Source: Candidatus Aminicenantes bacterium UBA6072
GTDB lineage: Bacteria > Acidobacteriota > Aminicenantia > UBA2199
NCBI GenBank assembly: GCA_002436105.1
Contig: DIXU01000006.1
Location: 82,729 to 146,728, forward strand
Direction of reading: 5' to 3'
Length of the DNA stretch: 64,000 nt
Shown: one piece after another, positions 1 to 7,314 of the stretch
Numbering within the stretch: position 1 is the first letter of the stretch
How the letters are laid out: each line of letters starts with the position of its first letter
The notes under the pieces: model-generated
The model's database searches: none
Seen by the model: only the letters and a program-made list of their open reading frames with translations
Told to the model about the DNA's origin: nothing
Program-made: the position numbers and the translations under genes

Positions 1-1
1 A

Positions 2-787
2 GTCATCGGATTCTCCTTCTTGGGTCACTTGCGTGTAAGTATTGATTATGAGAAAAAACTCATAACTTTAAGCAAGCCGGGCACTAGCAGGGAATCTGAT
101 CTGGGACAAAAGATCCCTGTGGAAGTTCGCTCAAATAGAATCTTTGCAAAAGCGGATGTCCAGTTGGCGAATGGGACAACCATTCCTGGCGAATTCGTCA
201 TTGACCTGGGCAACAGGTCTGCATTGACCTTGAACACTGGCAGCAGGAGCGATCTGAAATTACCTGAAAAAACTATATCATATTATGCACGTGGACTGAC
301 GAGCAGAATCGGCCGGAAAATGGGGAGAATCAAGAGTTTTAGAATCGGAGGTTTTCAATTAAACAATGTTCTTTCCTTGTTTCATGACGGAAGTGAGGAA
401 CCGACTCCTCCCTGGGAAAAAGAAGGCGCCGTAGGAAGTCAAATTCTGAGCCGGTTCAATGTAACTTTTGACATTCCCGGGGGACAGATATATTTAATGA
501 AGAATGGATTGTTTAACGAACCTTTCGAATTGAATATGGCAGGGATTCAGATAGAAAGGGCTGCGGATAATAACATGACAGTATTTAACGTAATTCCCGG
601 TTCCCCTGCGGATAAACACATTCGAGTTGGAGATAAAATCACCATGGTGAATGAAAAACCTTCATCGCAAATGACCAAAGATGATTTCGAAAAGGTTTTC
701 AAGATATTTGCAAGTGAAGTATCTCTCGTTATCGAACGTTCAGGCGAACAGATCAAAGTTAAATTGAAATTGGAGAGAATCATTTAG
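2..787 (+). CDS. Retropepsin-like aspartyl protease with C-terminal PDZ domain, 5' end cut by window edge
   Basis: The frame is open from base 2, upstream of the first possible start (TTG at 20), and the first visible residues read like the end of an aspartyl-protease domain (VIGFSFLGHLRVSIDYEKK), so the true start lies outside the window. A second protease-like lobe follows at roughly visible residues 38-165. It has FVIDLGNRSALTL where the catalytic D-T/S-G-A loop is expected and a closing GSQILSRFNVTFDIPGGQIYL. A PDZ domain covers about residues 175-258 (VFNVIPGSPADKHIRVGDKI). The tandem retropepsin-like plus PDZ layout is typical of secreted proteins of unknown substrate. The catalytic loop carries D-L-G rather than D-T-G or D-S-G, so activity is uncertain. 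The gene is visibly more AT-rich than its downstream neighbours. Confidence 0.8.
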   Translation, partial: VIGFSFLGHLRVSIDYEKKLITLSKPGTSRESDLGQKIPVEVRSNRIFAKADVQLANGTTIPGEFVIDLGNRSALTLNTGSRSDLKLPEKTISYYARGLTSRIGRKMGRIKSFRIGGFQLNNVLSLFHDGSEEPTPPWEKEGAVGSQILSRFNVTFDIPGGQIYLMKNGLFNEPFELNMAGIQIERAADNNMTVFNVIPGSPADKHIRVGDKITMVNEKPSSQMTKDDFEKVFKIFASEVSLVIERSGEQIKVKLKLERII

Positions 788-835
788 CAAGCCGTCCGGC
801 AGTTTTGGACAGGCGAAGAAAAGGAGGTTTCGAGC

Positions 836-1426
836 ATGAATGAAAAAAAGGTCTTGATTCTGACCTTGATCTGGGTGCTTCTCCCCTTTGCGGGAATGGC
901 GCAGCCGGAAGTGGCCGGCGAGGCGATCCGGCCGGCGCTGGTGGTGGTCGACGTGCAGAACGCTTACCTGCCGAAGATGTCGGAACAGGAAAAGAAGTAC
1001 GCCCTCTCGGTGATCAACGGCTCGATCTGGTTCTTCCGCCAGCACAAGCTGCCGGTGGTGCGCGTCTATCACCGCGATCTGCGCTGGGGGCCGGCCGAGG
1101 GCGATCCGGAATTCGCCTACCCGGAATCGATCCTGCCCCTCGCGAACGACATCAGGATCGTCAAGCACTTCCCGAGCGCCTTCGTCCAGACCGACCTGGA
1201 CCGGATCCTGAAGAAGAAAGGCTGCAATACCGTTTTCCTCTGCGGCCTCTCCGCCACCGCCTGCGTGCTGGCCACCTACCACGGCGGCGTGGAGCGCGGC
1301 TACAAGGTCTTCATGGTCAGGGACGGGGTGTTGAGCCACAACCCCGGCTATACCAGCGTCATCACCGAAGTCTGCGAGTCGCTGAACTTCGAGTCCATGA
1401 TGTTCTTCCTGCAGCGCCGGCGATGA
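836..1426 (+). CDS. Isochorismatase-family cysteine hydrolase with signal peptide
   Basis: This 196-residue protein has the isochorismatase-like fold pattern: Asp39 in ALVVVDVQN, Lys110 in IRIVKHFPSAF and Cys143 in CGLSATACVLAT, which match the family's Asp-Lys-Cys triad. The start at 836 is set by AAAAGGAGG a few bases upstream. The first 22 residues form a clear signal peptide ending near GMAQ, so the enzyme is probably exported, which is unusual because most relatives are cytoplasmic. The natural substrate (amide, imide or vinyl ether) cannot be told from sequence. No operon partner is evident: it lies 48 bases after the protease/PDZ gene, with its own strong ribosome binding site. Confidence 0.85.
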   Translation: MNEKKVLILTLIWVLLPFAGMAQPEVAGEAIRPALVVVDVQNAYLPKMSEQEKKYALSVINGSIWFFRQHKLPVVRVYHRDLRWGPAEGDPEFAYPESILPLANDIRIVKHFPSAFVQTDLDRILKKKGCNTVFLCGLSATACVLATYHGGVERGYKVFMVRDGVLSHNPGYTSVITEVCESLNFESMMFFLQRRR

Positions 1427-1665
1427 CCCGCGCTGCGGGCGGGCGGGAAGACATTGGCGAATATAGAGGCGCCATAAACAATTGCGCCCTGTTGGAACCA
1501 AAGGAACTTAAGCAAACCACTTCGCGGCTTGCCGCCGAGCGGCTTTCTTTAGATCCCTCGCGCCAATACAAAGGAGCAGCTTGGGGTCAGGTCTCGATAT
1601 TAGACATTGGTTCTTGAAAAACATAATCCAATTTGAGAGAAAGCAATCAAAATAGGAGGGATCGA

Positions 1666-1785
1666 ATGGCATCTCTAGAGTCATATGGGAAATCTCGGTT
1701 TGATTATCCTGCCTGCGTTATGAATAGACGATGTTTCAAATTTCTCGACGGAAGCGTTCCCTACCGTCACCGGAGGATCTCATGA
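1666..1785 (+). CDS. Small 39-codon ORF translationally coupled to the next gene
   Basis: An ATG at 1666 follows a strong Shine-Dalgarno (ATAGGAGGG, 5-10 bases upstream) and opens 39 codons starting MASLESYGKSRFDYP. Its TGA (1783-1785) overlaps the ATG of the downstream secreted protein (1782) in an ATGA junction. The peptide has no signal sequence, transmembrane segment or recognisable motif. The strong binding site and the coupling argue that it is translated, perhaps as a leader ORF. It could also be a chance ORF, since the downstream gene has its own weaker CGGAGG. The 240 bases before it hold nothing I recognise. Confidence 0.45.
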   Translation: MASLESYGKSRFDYPACVMNRRCFKFLDGSVPYRHRRIS

Positions 1786-2297
1786 ATGGACGTTCGAAAA
1801 TGTTTTTTGTCGGGCTCGGAATATTGACGATTTTGGCTCCCACCCTCCGAGCGCAGGAGAAAGACGTCGAAAGCATGATCAACCACGCATACTCGGCGAT
1901 GACAAGCCCCAAGGCTTCGGGTCAAGACTTCGAGGCAGCCTTGATCGAGATTTTAGATGCGACGCTTCTTATTTTGCCCGCTTCGGATTACGCGGAAGAA
2001 TTCCGGGGCCGGATCGACGTGGCCAAAAAGATGATCGTAGAAAGGGGGATGCTCAATGATAAAGTCCGGCAGTATCTGGGTTTCGCCTATCGTTTGGTCA
2101 CGGCCGGGCAATTCTGGAAGCAGCCGGAAGAGATCAGGGCCGCTTATCGCCAAAAGGACATCTTAGAACAATCACAAAAAGCCGTCCAAAGGGCCGTGGA
2201 TTCCGCTCTAGCTGAAAGGAAAGCCGGCCGCGATGAGCAATCCGTCCGCTGGCTTCTCGAACTCGTCCTCTTGGTCGTGACACCCATTCAAACCTGA
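1782..2297 (+). CDS. Secreted protein of unknown function
   Basis: A 171-residue protein starting at MNGRSKMFFVG, chosen over the in-frame ATG at 1731 because CGGAGG lies 5 bases upstream and the N-terminus then forms a signal peptide (hydrophobic stretch about residues 6-21, ending near LRAQE). The mature part looks largely alpha-helical and charged, with repeated Ala/Glu/Lys-rich segments and no cysteines, catalytic motifs or transmembrane helices. I do not recognise a family. It overlaps the 39-codon ORF by four bases and is followed by a LolA-like gene 165 bases downstream. Confidence 0.6.
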   Translation: MNGRSKMFFVGLGILTILAPTLRAQEKDVESMINHAYSAMTSPKASGQDFEAALIEILDATLLILPASDYAEEFRGRIDVAKKMIVERGMLNDKVRQYLGFAYRLVTAGQFWKQPEEIRAAYRQKDILEQSQKAVQRAVDSALAERKAGRDEQSVRWLLELVLLVVTPIQT

Positions 2298-2462
2298 CCG
2301 TGTTCCTCCCCGGGCGGTAAGCGTGGCGGGCCGGAGTTGATTTGGAGGCGGCCTTGGAGTTTACGCATTAATGATTCAAAAGCCATTATTATCAATGCGT
2401 ATGATCCAAATAACAAGCTAAATATCGATAAGTTTAAAATTCAATGGGAGATTCATATTAAA

Positions 2463-3224
2463 ATGAAAAAATCGCTGCTTGTGGTTGGATTTCTGTTGGC
2501 AACGGTCACAACCGTCGGGGCACAGCTGGCGGAATCCATCAGCCAGAACAACATCAAAAAAGTCAAAGAGCGTCTCGGCGACAAGCTGCTCACGACGGCC
2601 GATGCCGTCATCGCCAGGCATGTGCAAGCCATTGGCGGCCGGGAAGCGGTTCTGGCGGTCAAGACACTGATGGTCAAGGGAAGAAATACGCGCTTTGGTC
2701 AGGGGGATACTCCTCTCTACCGCTACTATGGACAACCCCACCTTTTTAAACAGACGAGATCCCCTGAAGACGCTGGTTTCATCCTAAGCAATGGCGAGAA
2801 GACTTGGTCCGTCTCCCCCGCCGGTCGCAGGGAGGTGACAGAGTGGTGGGGAATCTCCTTAAAACATTACAGGATTGACGGTAATTTCATTGACTATAAA
2901 CGCAACGGCATTCACTATGAGTATGTGGGGCTGGAAGGATTTACAACGGAACCATTCGTGTATTACCACCTGCTCCGTACATACTCCGATGGGTTCAGCG
3001 AAGATCTGTATTTCGATGTGAATACCGGTTTATTGCATGCCATTTGGACAACAAGCTCCCCCATCAAAGACTCGCCGCAGGTTTTCTATGAGTACAGGGA
3101 AATCGGCGGCGTGCTGTTCCCGCATATCTGGATGAGGGTTCACGACAAAACCGCTCCGCCCCACTTGTTCATCGTGGAGGAAGTCAAAATCAATGAAGAT
3201 TTCGGAAAGGATTTCTTCAAATAA
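2463..3224 (+). CDS. LolA/LppX-like periplasmic lipid-carrier-type protein
   Basis: The start is placed at 2463 (MKKSLLVVGFLLATVTTVGA), where a signal peptide begins; the ORF upstream of it is low-complexity, AT-rich and probably not translated. The 253-residue product has the characteristic opening of outer-membrane-lipoprotein-sorting-like proteins (DAVIARHVQAIGGREAVLAV) followed by beta-strand-rich sequence with alternating aromatic residues. Members of this fold bind lipids or lipoproteins in the periplasm; many secreted homologues in Acidobacteriota-type genomes lack an assigned role. The Shine-Dalgarno is weak (GGGAG about 13 bases upstream). Confidence 0.65.
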   Translation: MKKSLLVVGFLLATVTTVGAQLAESISQNNIKKVKERLGDKLLTTADAVIARHVQAIGGREAVLAVKTLMVKGRNTRFGQGDTPLYRYYGQPHLFKQTRSPEDAGFILSNGEKTWSVSPAGRREVTEWWGISLKHYRIDGNFIDYKRNGIHYEYVGLEGFTTEPFVYYHLLRTYSDGFSEDLYFDVNTGLLHAIWTTSSPIKDSPQVFYEYREIGGVLFPHIWMRVHDKTAPPHLFIVEEVKINEDFGKDFFK

Positions 3225-3239
3225 ACGGCAGGGGTGAAG

Positions 3240-3332
3240 ATGAACAAATCAATTCTCATCAGCGGTCTGCTTCTGATGGCGGCAATAAGCTTTCCCGCAA
3301 AAATCATCGACAAATTGCGGCCGAAAGAATAA
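3240..3332 (+). CDS. Possible 30-residue secreted or membrane peptide
   Basis: Fifteen bases after the LolA-like gene an ATG preceded by GGGGTGAAG opens 30 codons. The product begins MNKSILISGLLLMAAISFPA, which has the charge and hydrophobicity of a signal peptide, and ends with a short charged tail (KIIDKLRPKE). It is either a real small membrane peptide or the surviving 5' end of a degraded exported protein. The spacing suggests cotranscription with the gene before it. No homologue can be judged from so short a sequence. Confidence 0.3.
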   Translation: MNKSILISGLLLMAAISFPAKIIDKLRPKE

Positions 3333-3366
3333 ATTAAACATTAGGGCCAATAGTAAGGAGAGACAG

Positions 3367-5163
3367 ATGAAAAAAACATCGTTTTTTATCAAGGCTGCCG
3401 CCTTGACATTCGTCGTGGCCGCGATTTTCGCCCAAGAGGGGAAGTATTTCGGAAAGGCCTCCCCCGGCCCTGAGCCGGCGAAGTTCCTGCCGGAAACCCT
3501 GCATCAAGGACTTTGCCCCCACGGGCAGCTGGCCTTTGCCCCCGACGGGTCGGGCGTTTTCTGGTCGGCGATCGCCCTGGAGGGCCGCAAGCAAACGATT
3601 TACTGGAGCGCCTTTGACGGGAAAGCGTTTTCCCCGCCGGTCGTCGCCCCCTTCGCCGCCGAGGCAGGCAACGGCGGGCCCGCCTTCTCTCCCGACGGCC
3701 GGCGCCTGTTTTTCAACGTTGAGATCCCCGGCCCTGACGCCACTTCCCCGAAGACGACGGCCATCGCCTATGTCGAGAGATCCGGCTCCGGCTGGACCAG
3801 GCCGGAGCGGATAGAGCCCACGGTCGACACCCTGATGACCAAGGGCCAGGTGTCTGTCGCCAGGAGCGGAAACATCTATTTCGTCGGCAGGGTTCTCACG
3901 GAACGGGCGCCAGCAATCTTCGTTTCCCGCATCGTCGACGGCAAATATTCCCCTCCGGAAAAGTTGGCCGGCCCCATCGCCGACGTTCCCTTAGTGGCCG
4001 ATCCCTGGGTCGATCCCGACGAACGGTTCCTGCTCGTCTCATCCCCCCCAGCCGAGGGACCTCCGATGTTGACCGACATCGGGATCTGCTCCCGCCAATC
4101 CGATGGGGAGTGGAGCAAACCGGTTCGGCTTGGCGGTCCGGTCAACACAACGGCCTTCGAACGATTCGCCTCGCTTTCTTCCGACGGGAAATTCCTCTTC
4201 TTCATCCGAGCCTTCGGCCAGCAGTTCGTCGGCGACCAGGCCCATTTCTACTGGGTCGAGACGAAGGATATCCCGGAGCTCCAATCAGTATTGTCTCAGG
4301 AAAAGGCGTTCCCCGTCCTCCGGAACCAGGAACCGCCGGAAGCCCCGGCAGTCGTCTTTGCCCCGGGCGTCATCAGCCTGCCGGGGCGCATCGAGTTCTG
4401 CCTCGCCCTCAGCCCGGACGGAAACGAGGCTTTCTTCGCCGTCCGCAAGGGCCCCGGCCAATGGGAGATCCAGCGGACGGAGCGCAGGGACGGGGCCTGG
4501 CAGCCCTCCGTCATTGCCCCCTTTTCCGGAGTTCAATCCGACCTCGAGCCCACGTTCAGCCCCGACGGCCGGCGCCTGTTCTTCAGCTCCAACCGGCCGC
4601 TGGAGGCCCAGACCGGCGCCGACGGGTTCAATATTTGGATGGTGGAACGCCAGGGCCACGGCTGGTCGCCGCCGAAAGCGCTGCCTGCGCCCATCAACGG
4701 ACCGGGCGATCAGTGGCGGGCCAGCCAGGGCCGCAACGGCAACCTGTTTTATTCCTCCGGAGGATTATGGACCTGCCCGTTCGCCGACGGGAAGGCCGGC
4801 CAGCCGCTGAAGCTCTTCGACCCGCGGGCGCCGCAGGGCCTGATCGGCGGCCACGCCTTCGTCTCCCCTGACGAGGATTACCTTCTGACCGCCTGGATGG
4901 CCGGCCCCGGCCACCGCGGCGGCTGGGACCTCTACATCAGCTTCCGCGACGGGCAGGGGAACTGGTCGCCCTCGGTCAACCTGGGTGACGCCGTCAACAC
5001 GCCGGCCGGCGAAGATTTTCCGCTGGTCTCGCCCGATGGCAAGGACCTCTATTTCTTTCGCCATCAGAAAAGTGAAAGCGGCGAGGAGAGCGGCGACATC
5101 TTCCGCATCGACGCCGGCTTCCTGCTAACCCTGAAAGAAAATTGCCTTCCCCAGGTGAAATAA
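3367..5163 (+). CDS. Secreted PD40 (TolB-like WD40) beta-propeller protein
   Basis: A 598-residue protein with an N-terminal signal peptide (about residues 1-22, ending IFAQ) and a good ribosome binding site (AGTAAGGAGA). It carries many PD40 signatures of the type F/VSPDGRRLFF, for example near residues 113, 343, 398 and 553, spaced as expected for two consecutive six- or seven-bladed propellers. Related sequences occur in TolB and in secreted proteins of unknown ligand. No protease or other catalytic domain follows the propellers, so a binding or scaffolding role is more likely. It is free-standing on the + strand. Confidence 0.8.
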   Translation: MKKTSFFIKAAALTFVVAAIFAQEGKYFGKASPGPEPAKFLPETLHQGLCPHGQLAFAPDGSGVFWSAIALEGRKQTIYWSAFDGKAFSPPVVAPFAAEAGNGGPAFSPDGRRLFFNVEIPGPDATSPKTTAIAYVERSGSGWTRPERIEPTVDTLMTKGQVSVARSGNIYFVGRVLTERAPAIFVSRIVDGKYSPPEKLAGPIADVPLVADPWVDPDERFLLVSSPPAEGPPMLTDIGICSRQSDGEWSKPVRLGGPVNTTAFERFASLSSDGKFLFFIRAFGQQFVGDQAHFYWVETKDIPELQSVLSQEKAFPVLRNQEPPEAPAVVFAPGVISLPGRIEFCLALSPDGNEAFFAVRKGPGQWEIQRTERRDGAWQPSVIAPFSGVQSDLEPTFSPDGRRLFFSSNRPLEAQTGADGFNIWMVERQGHGWSPPKALPAPINGPGDQWRASQGRNGNLFYSSGGLWTCPFADGKAGQPLKLFDPRAPQGLIGGHAFVSPDEDYLLTAWMAGPGHRGGWDLYISFRDGQGNWSPSVNLGDAVNTPAGEDFPLVSPDGKDLYFFRHQKSESGEESGDIFRIDAGFLLTLKENCLPQVK

Positions 5164-5309
5164 CCTTTGAGGGATGGTGCTTGTTTTTATGCAATTGGCA
5201 CGATATGGTATTTCCTTGCGCAGGACGAGGATGATAATTCCGAGAGCTTTTCGCCATTGCCCCAGCCGCGACCATGGCCCAAAAGGATCGGAGAAATGAG
5301 GAGGTTGTC

Positions 5310-6854
5310 ATGAAAAAAGGAACACGGATATTGATCCTGGCTTTTTGCCTGATCATGCTGGAATCGGCAGGGTCGTCATTCGCCTTCGCCCAGCAGGACG
5401 GTGACGACGTGGCGATCGGGAAGTACCGGAAGATTCACTCCGAAATATTGAACGAGGAGCGGACGCTCCTGGTGCACCTGCCCCGAGGGTACGAAGATGG
5501 GAAACGGCGCTACCCGGTCCTCTATATGCTCTACGGCGACCATGTGACCACCTATTTTGCCGAGGCGGTTTCCGTTCTCGACACCCTGTGCCCGACCGGA
5601 CGGATCCCCGATTGTCTCCTGGTCGGCATCATGAATGCTGACCGCTACCGCGACCTGCTGCCCCTGACACCCGATGGCAAGCCCACGGGCATTGAAGCCT
5701 TCACCCGCTTCCTGCAGCAGGAGGCGTTCCCTTTCATCGAGAGCCAATATCGGACCAAGGATTTCCGGGTTCTGATCGGTCCCCAGGCCGGGGCCAATTT
5801 CGGGCTGTTTACTCTTTTTCAGCATCCCGACATATTTGACGCGCTGATCATCAACCATCCGTTCCGCTGGCAGGGCGGAAGGGATTTGATCCTGAAAACG
5901 GCGGAGAGTTCTTTGAATCAAAAATCGGATTTCAGAAAATGGGTATTCATTACCTATGATGACGCAGATGCTTTGGCCAGGGAGGGGATCGGGTACCTGA
6001 ATCGGTTTGAGCAAATCGTCAAAACCAGCCATCCGGAAGGTTTTGAATTGGAATTGAATTTCATGCCCGGGCATGACGAATTCTTACAGCGCCTGGGATT
6101 GCGGGAAGGCTTGAAAAAATTGTTTGAAAATTATCCATTCCCGGAGAAGCGAAAGGTGGAGTGCCTGGATGACGTGCTTTCGTTTTACCGGGAGTTGTCA
6201 AAAGAATATGGGTTTGAAGTGGATCCGCCCGAGCACGTGCTGACGGTTCAGGGGGATCACCTGATGGAACTCGGAAAAATCAATGAGGTTGTGAAGATTC
6301 TTGAATTTGCCATGGAACGGTATCCCCTGGGGGCCAACAGCTTTTTCCGCATGGCCAACATCCTGTCCCGGATGGGAAACCTGGAGAGCGCGCTGGATTA
6401 TATGAAAAAGGCCGTGGAGTTGGTTCCGCACGACAACGGCTTGCTCCGTTCCCGGCTCGCGAGCATGGAGAAAAAAATCAAGGCCTCCGCCGCCTATCAG
6501 GTGGAAAAGGCGATTCGTGCCGGCGGAATCGAAGCCGGGATCAATAAATTCAGGGAATTGCAGGCCCATTCCCAGCCCCCGATCTATTTCGACGAAAACG
6601 AGTTCAACGACCTGGGGTACCGGCTGATGCAGGCCGGAAATCTGGCAGGCGCCCTCCAGGTATTCCAGATGAACGTGGAGTTGCATCCCGGATTGGCCAA
6701 TGCCCATGACAGCCTGGGCGAATGCTATATGAGAAACGGAGAAAAGGAAAAAGCCATCGAAAGCTACAAGAGAGTCCTGGAAATCAATCCCCAAAACCAA
6801 AATGCCCGGGAGATGCTGAAAAAGCTTCAAGAAAAAGATCCGAATAAAAGGTGA
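5310..6854 (+). CDS. Secreted esterase-fold (enterochelin-esterase-like) protein with C-terminal TPR; nucleophile missing
   Basis: The start at 5310 (MKKGTRILILAFCL) follows AGGAGG and gives a signal peptide of about 30 residues. Residues about 35-275 match the esterase D/IroE-like alpha/beta-hydrolase fold: PVLYMLYGDH, then EAFPFIESQYRTKDFRVLIG, then HPDIFDALI. At the nucleophile elbow, where relatives have G-H-S-x-G-G, this protein reads GPQAGA, so the catalytic Ser is replaced by Gln and the adjacent His by Pro. The His region (PGHDEFLQRLG) remains. Residues about 320-510 hold TPR repeats (e.g. ANAHDSLGECYMRNGEKEKA). The arrangement is known in secreted esterase/TPR proteins; this member is probably not a Ser hydrolase. 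Confidence 0.8.
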   Translation: MKKGTRILILAFCLIMLESAGSSFAFAQQDGDDVAIGKYRKIHSEILNEERTLLVHLPRGYEDGKRRYPVLYMLYGDHVTTYFAEAVSVLDTLCPTGRIPDCLLVGIMNADRYRDLLPLTPDGKPTGIEAFTRFLQQEAFPFIESQYRTKDFRVLIGPQAGANFGLFTLFQHPDIFDALIINHPFRWQGGRDLILKTAESSLNQKSDFRKWVFITYDDADALAREGIGYLNRFEQIVKTSHPEGFELELNFMPGHDEFLQRLGLREGLKKLFENYPFPEKRKVECLDDVLSFYRELSKEYGFEVDPPEHVLTVQGDHLMELGKINEVVKILEFAMERYPLGANSFFRMANILSRMGNLESALDYMKKAVELVPHDNGLLRSRLASMEKKIKASAAYQVEKAIRAGGIEAGINKFRELQAHSQPPIYFDENEFNDLGYRLMQAGNLAGALQVFQMNVELHPGLANAHDSLGECYMRNGEKEKAIESYKRVLEINPQNQNAREMLKKLQEKDPNKR

Positions 6855-6874
6855 AATTCCCCCGGAGGTTTCCG

Positions 6875-7177
6875 ATGCACTTTGTCGTGATCGCCTACGA
6901 TGGGACGGATGAACAGGCCCTGGAGCGCCGCATGGCGGTGCGGCCGGAGCACTTGAAGCAGGCGGAGAAATGGCACGAGAACGGCCGCTGGCTCTACGCC
7001 TGCGGCATCGAGAATGACAAGGGCGACCTGATCGGCTCGATGATCGTATGCGACTTCCCTTCAAAAACGGAATTGCAGCAGGAATGGCTGGACAATGAGC
7101 CCTATGTGCTGGGCAAGGTCTGGGAAAGAATCGACGTCCACCCAGCGCGGGTCCCGCCCTATTTCCTGAACCGCTAA
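6875..7177 (+). CDS. YciI-like (YCII domain) protein
   Basis: The start at 6875 (MHFVVIAYDGTDEQALERR) is chosen over an upstream GTG because CGGAGG lies five bases before it. At 100 residues it is the usual YCII length and shows the family's ferredoxin-like pattern: an opening beta strand, a conserved His in RPEHLKQAEKW, and C-terminal VLGKVWERIDVHP. Characterised YCII proteins are small cytoplasmic enzymes or stress proteins, some with dehalogenase activity; the substrate here is unknown. It lies 20 bases after the esterase/TPR gene, so the two may share a transcript. Confidence 0.8.
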   Translation: MHFVVIAYDGTDEQALERRMAVRPEHLKQAEKWHENGRWLYACGIENDKGDLIGSMIVCDFPSKTELQQEWLDNEPYVLGKVWERIDVHPARVPPYFLNR

Positions 7178-7274
7178 GCGGCCCGTCCTCCGTTTCCCGC
7201 GGAAAGAACCCCAAATTCATGGTTTTCCCTGAGGGTCGGAGTTCCCGGGCGGCATCCCCGAGAAAAAAATTCAC

Positions 7275-7303
7275 TTGAGATATTTTCGCTGAAATCCTAT
7301 CCT
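7275..7303 (+). promoter_or_regulatory. Sigma-70-type promoter of the beta-helix lipoprotein gene
   Basis: TTGAGA (7275-7280) and TATCCT (7298-7303) are separated by exactly 17 bases. The expected transcription start is near 7310, only about five bases before the ATG at 7315, so the leader would be almost absent. This also supports 7315 as the start, since no Shine-Dalgarno precedes it. Confidence 0.55.
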
Positions 7304-7314
7304 ACTCAACAGAT

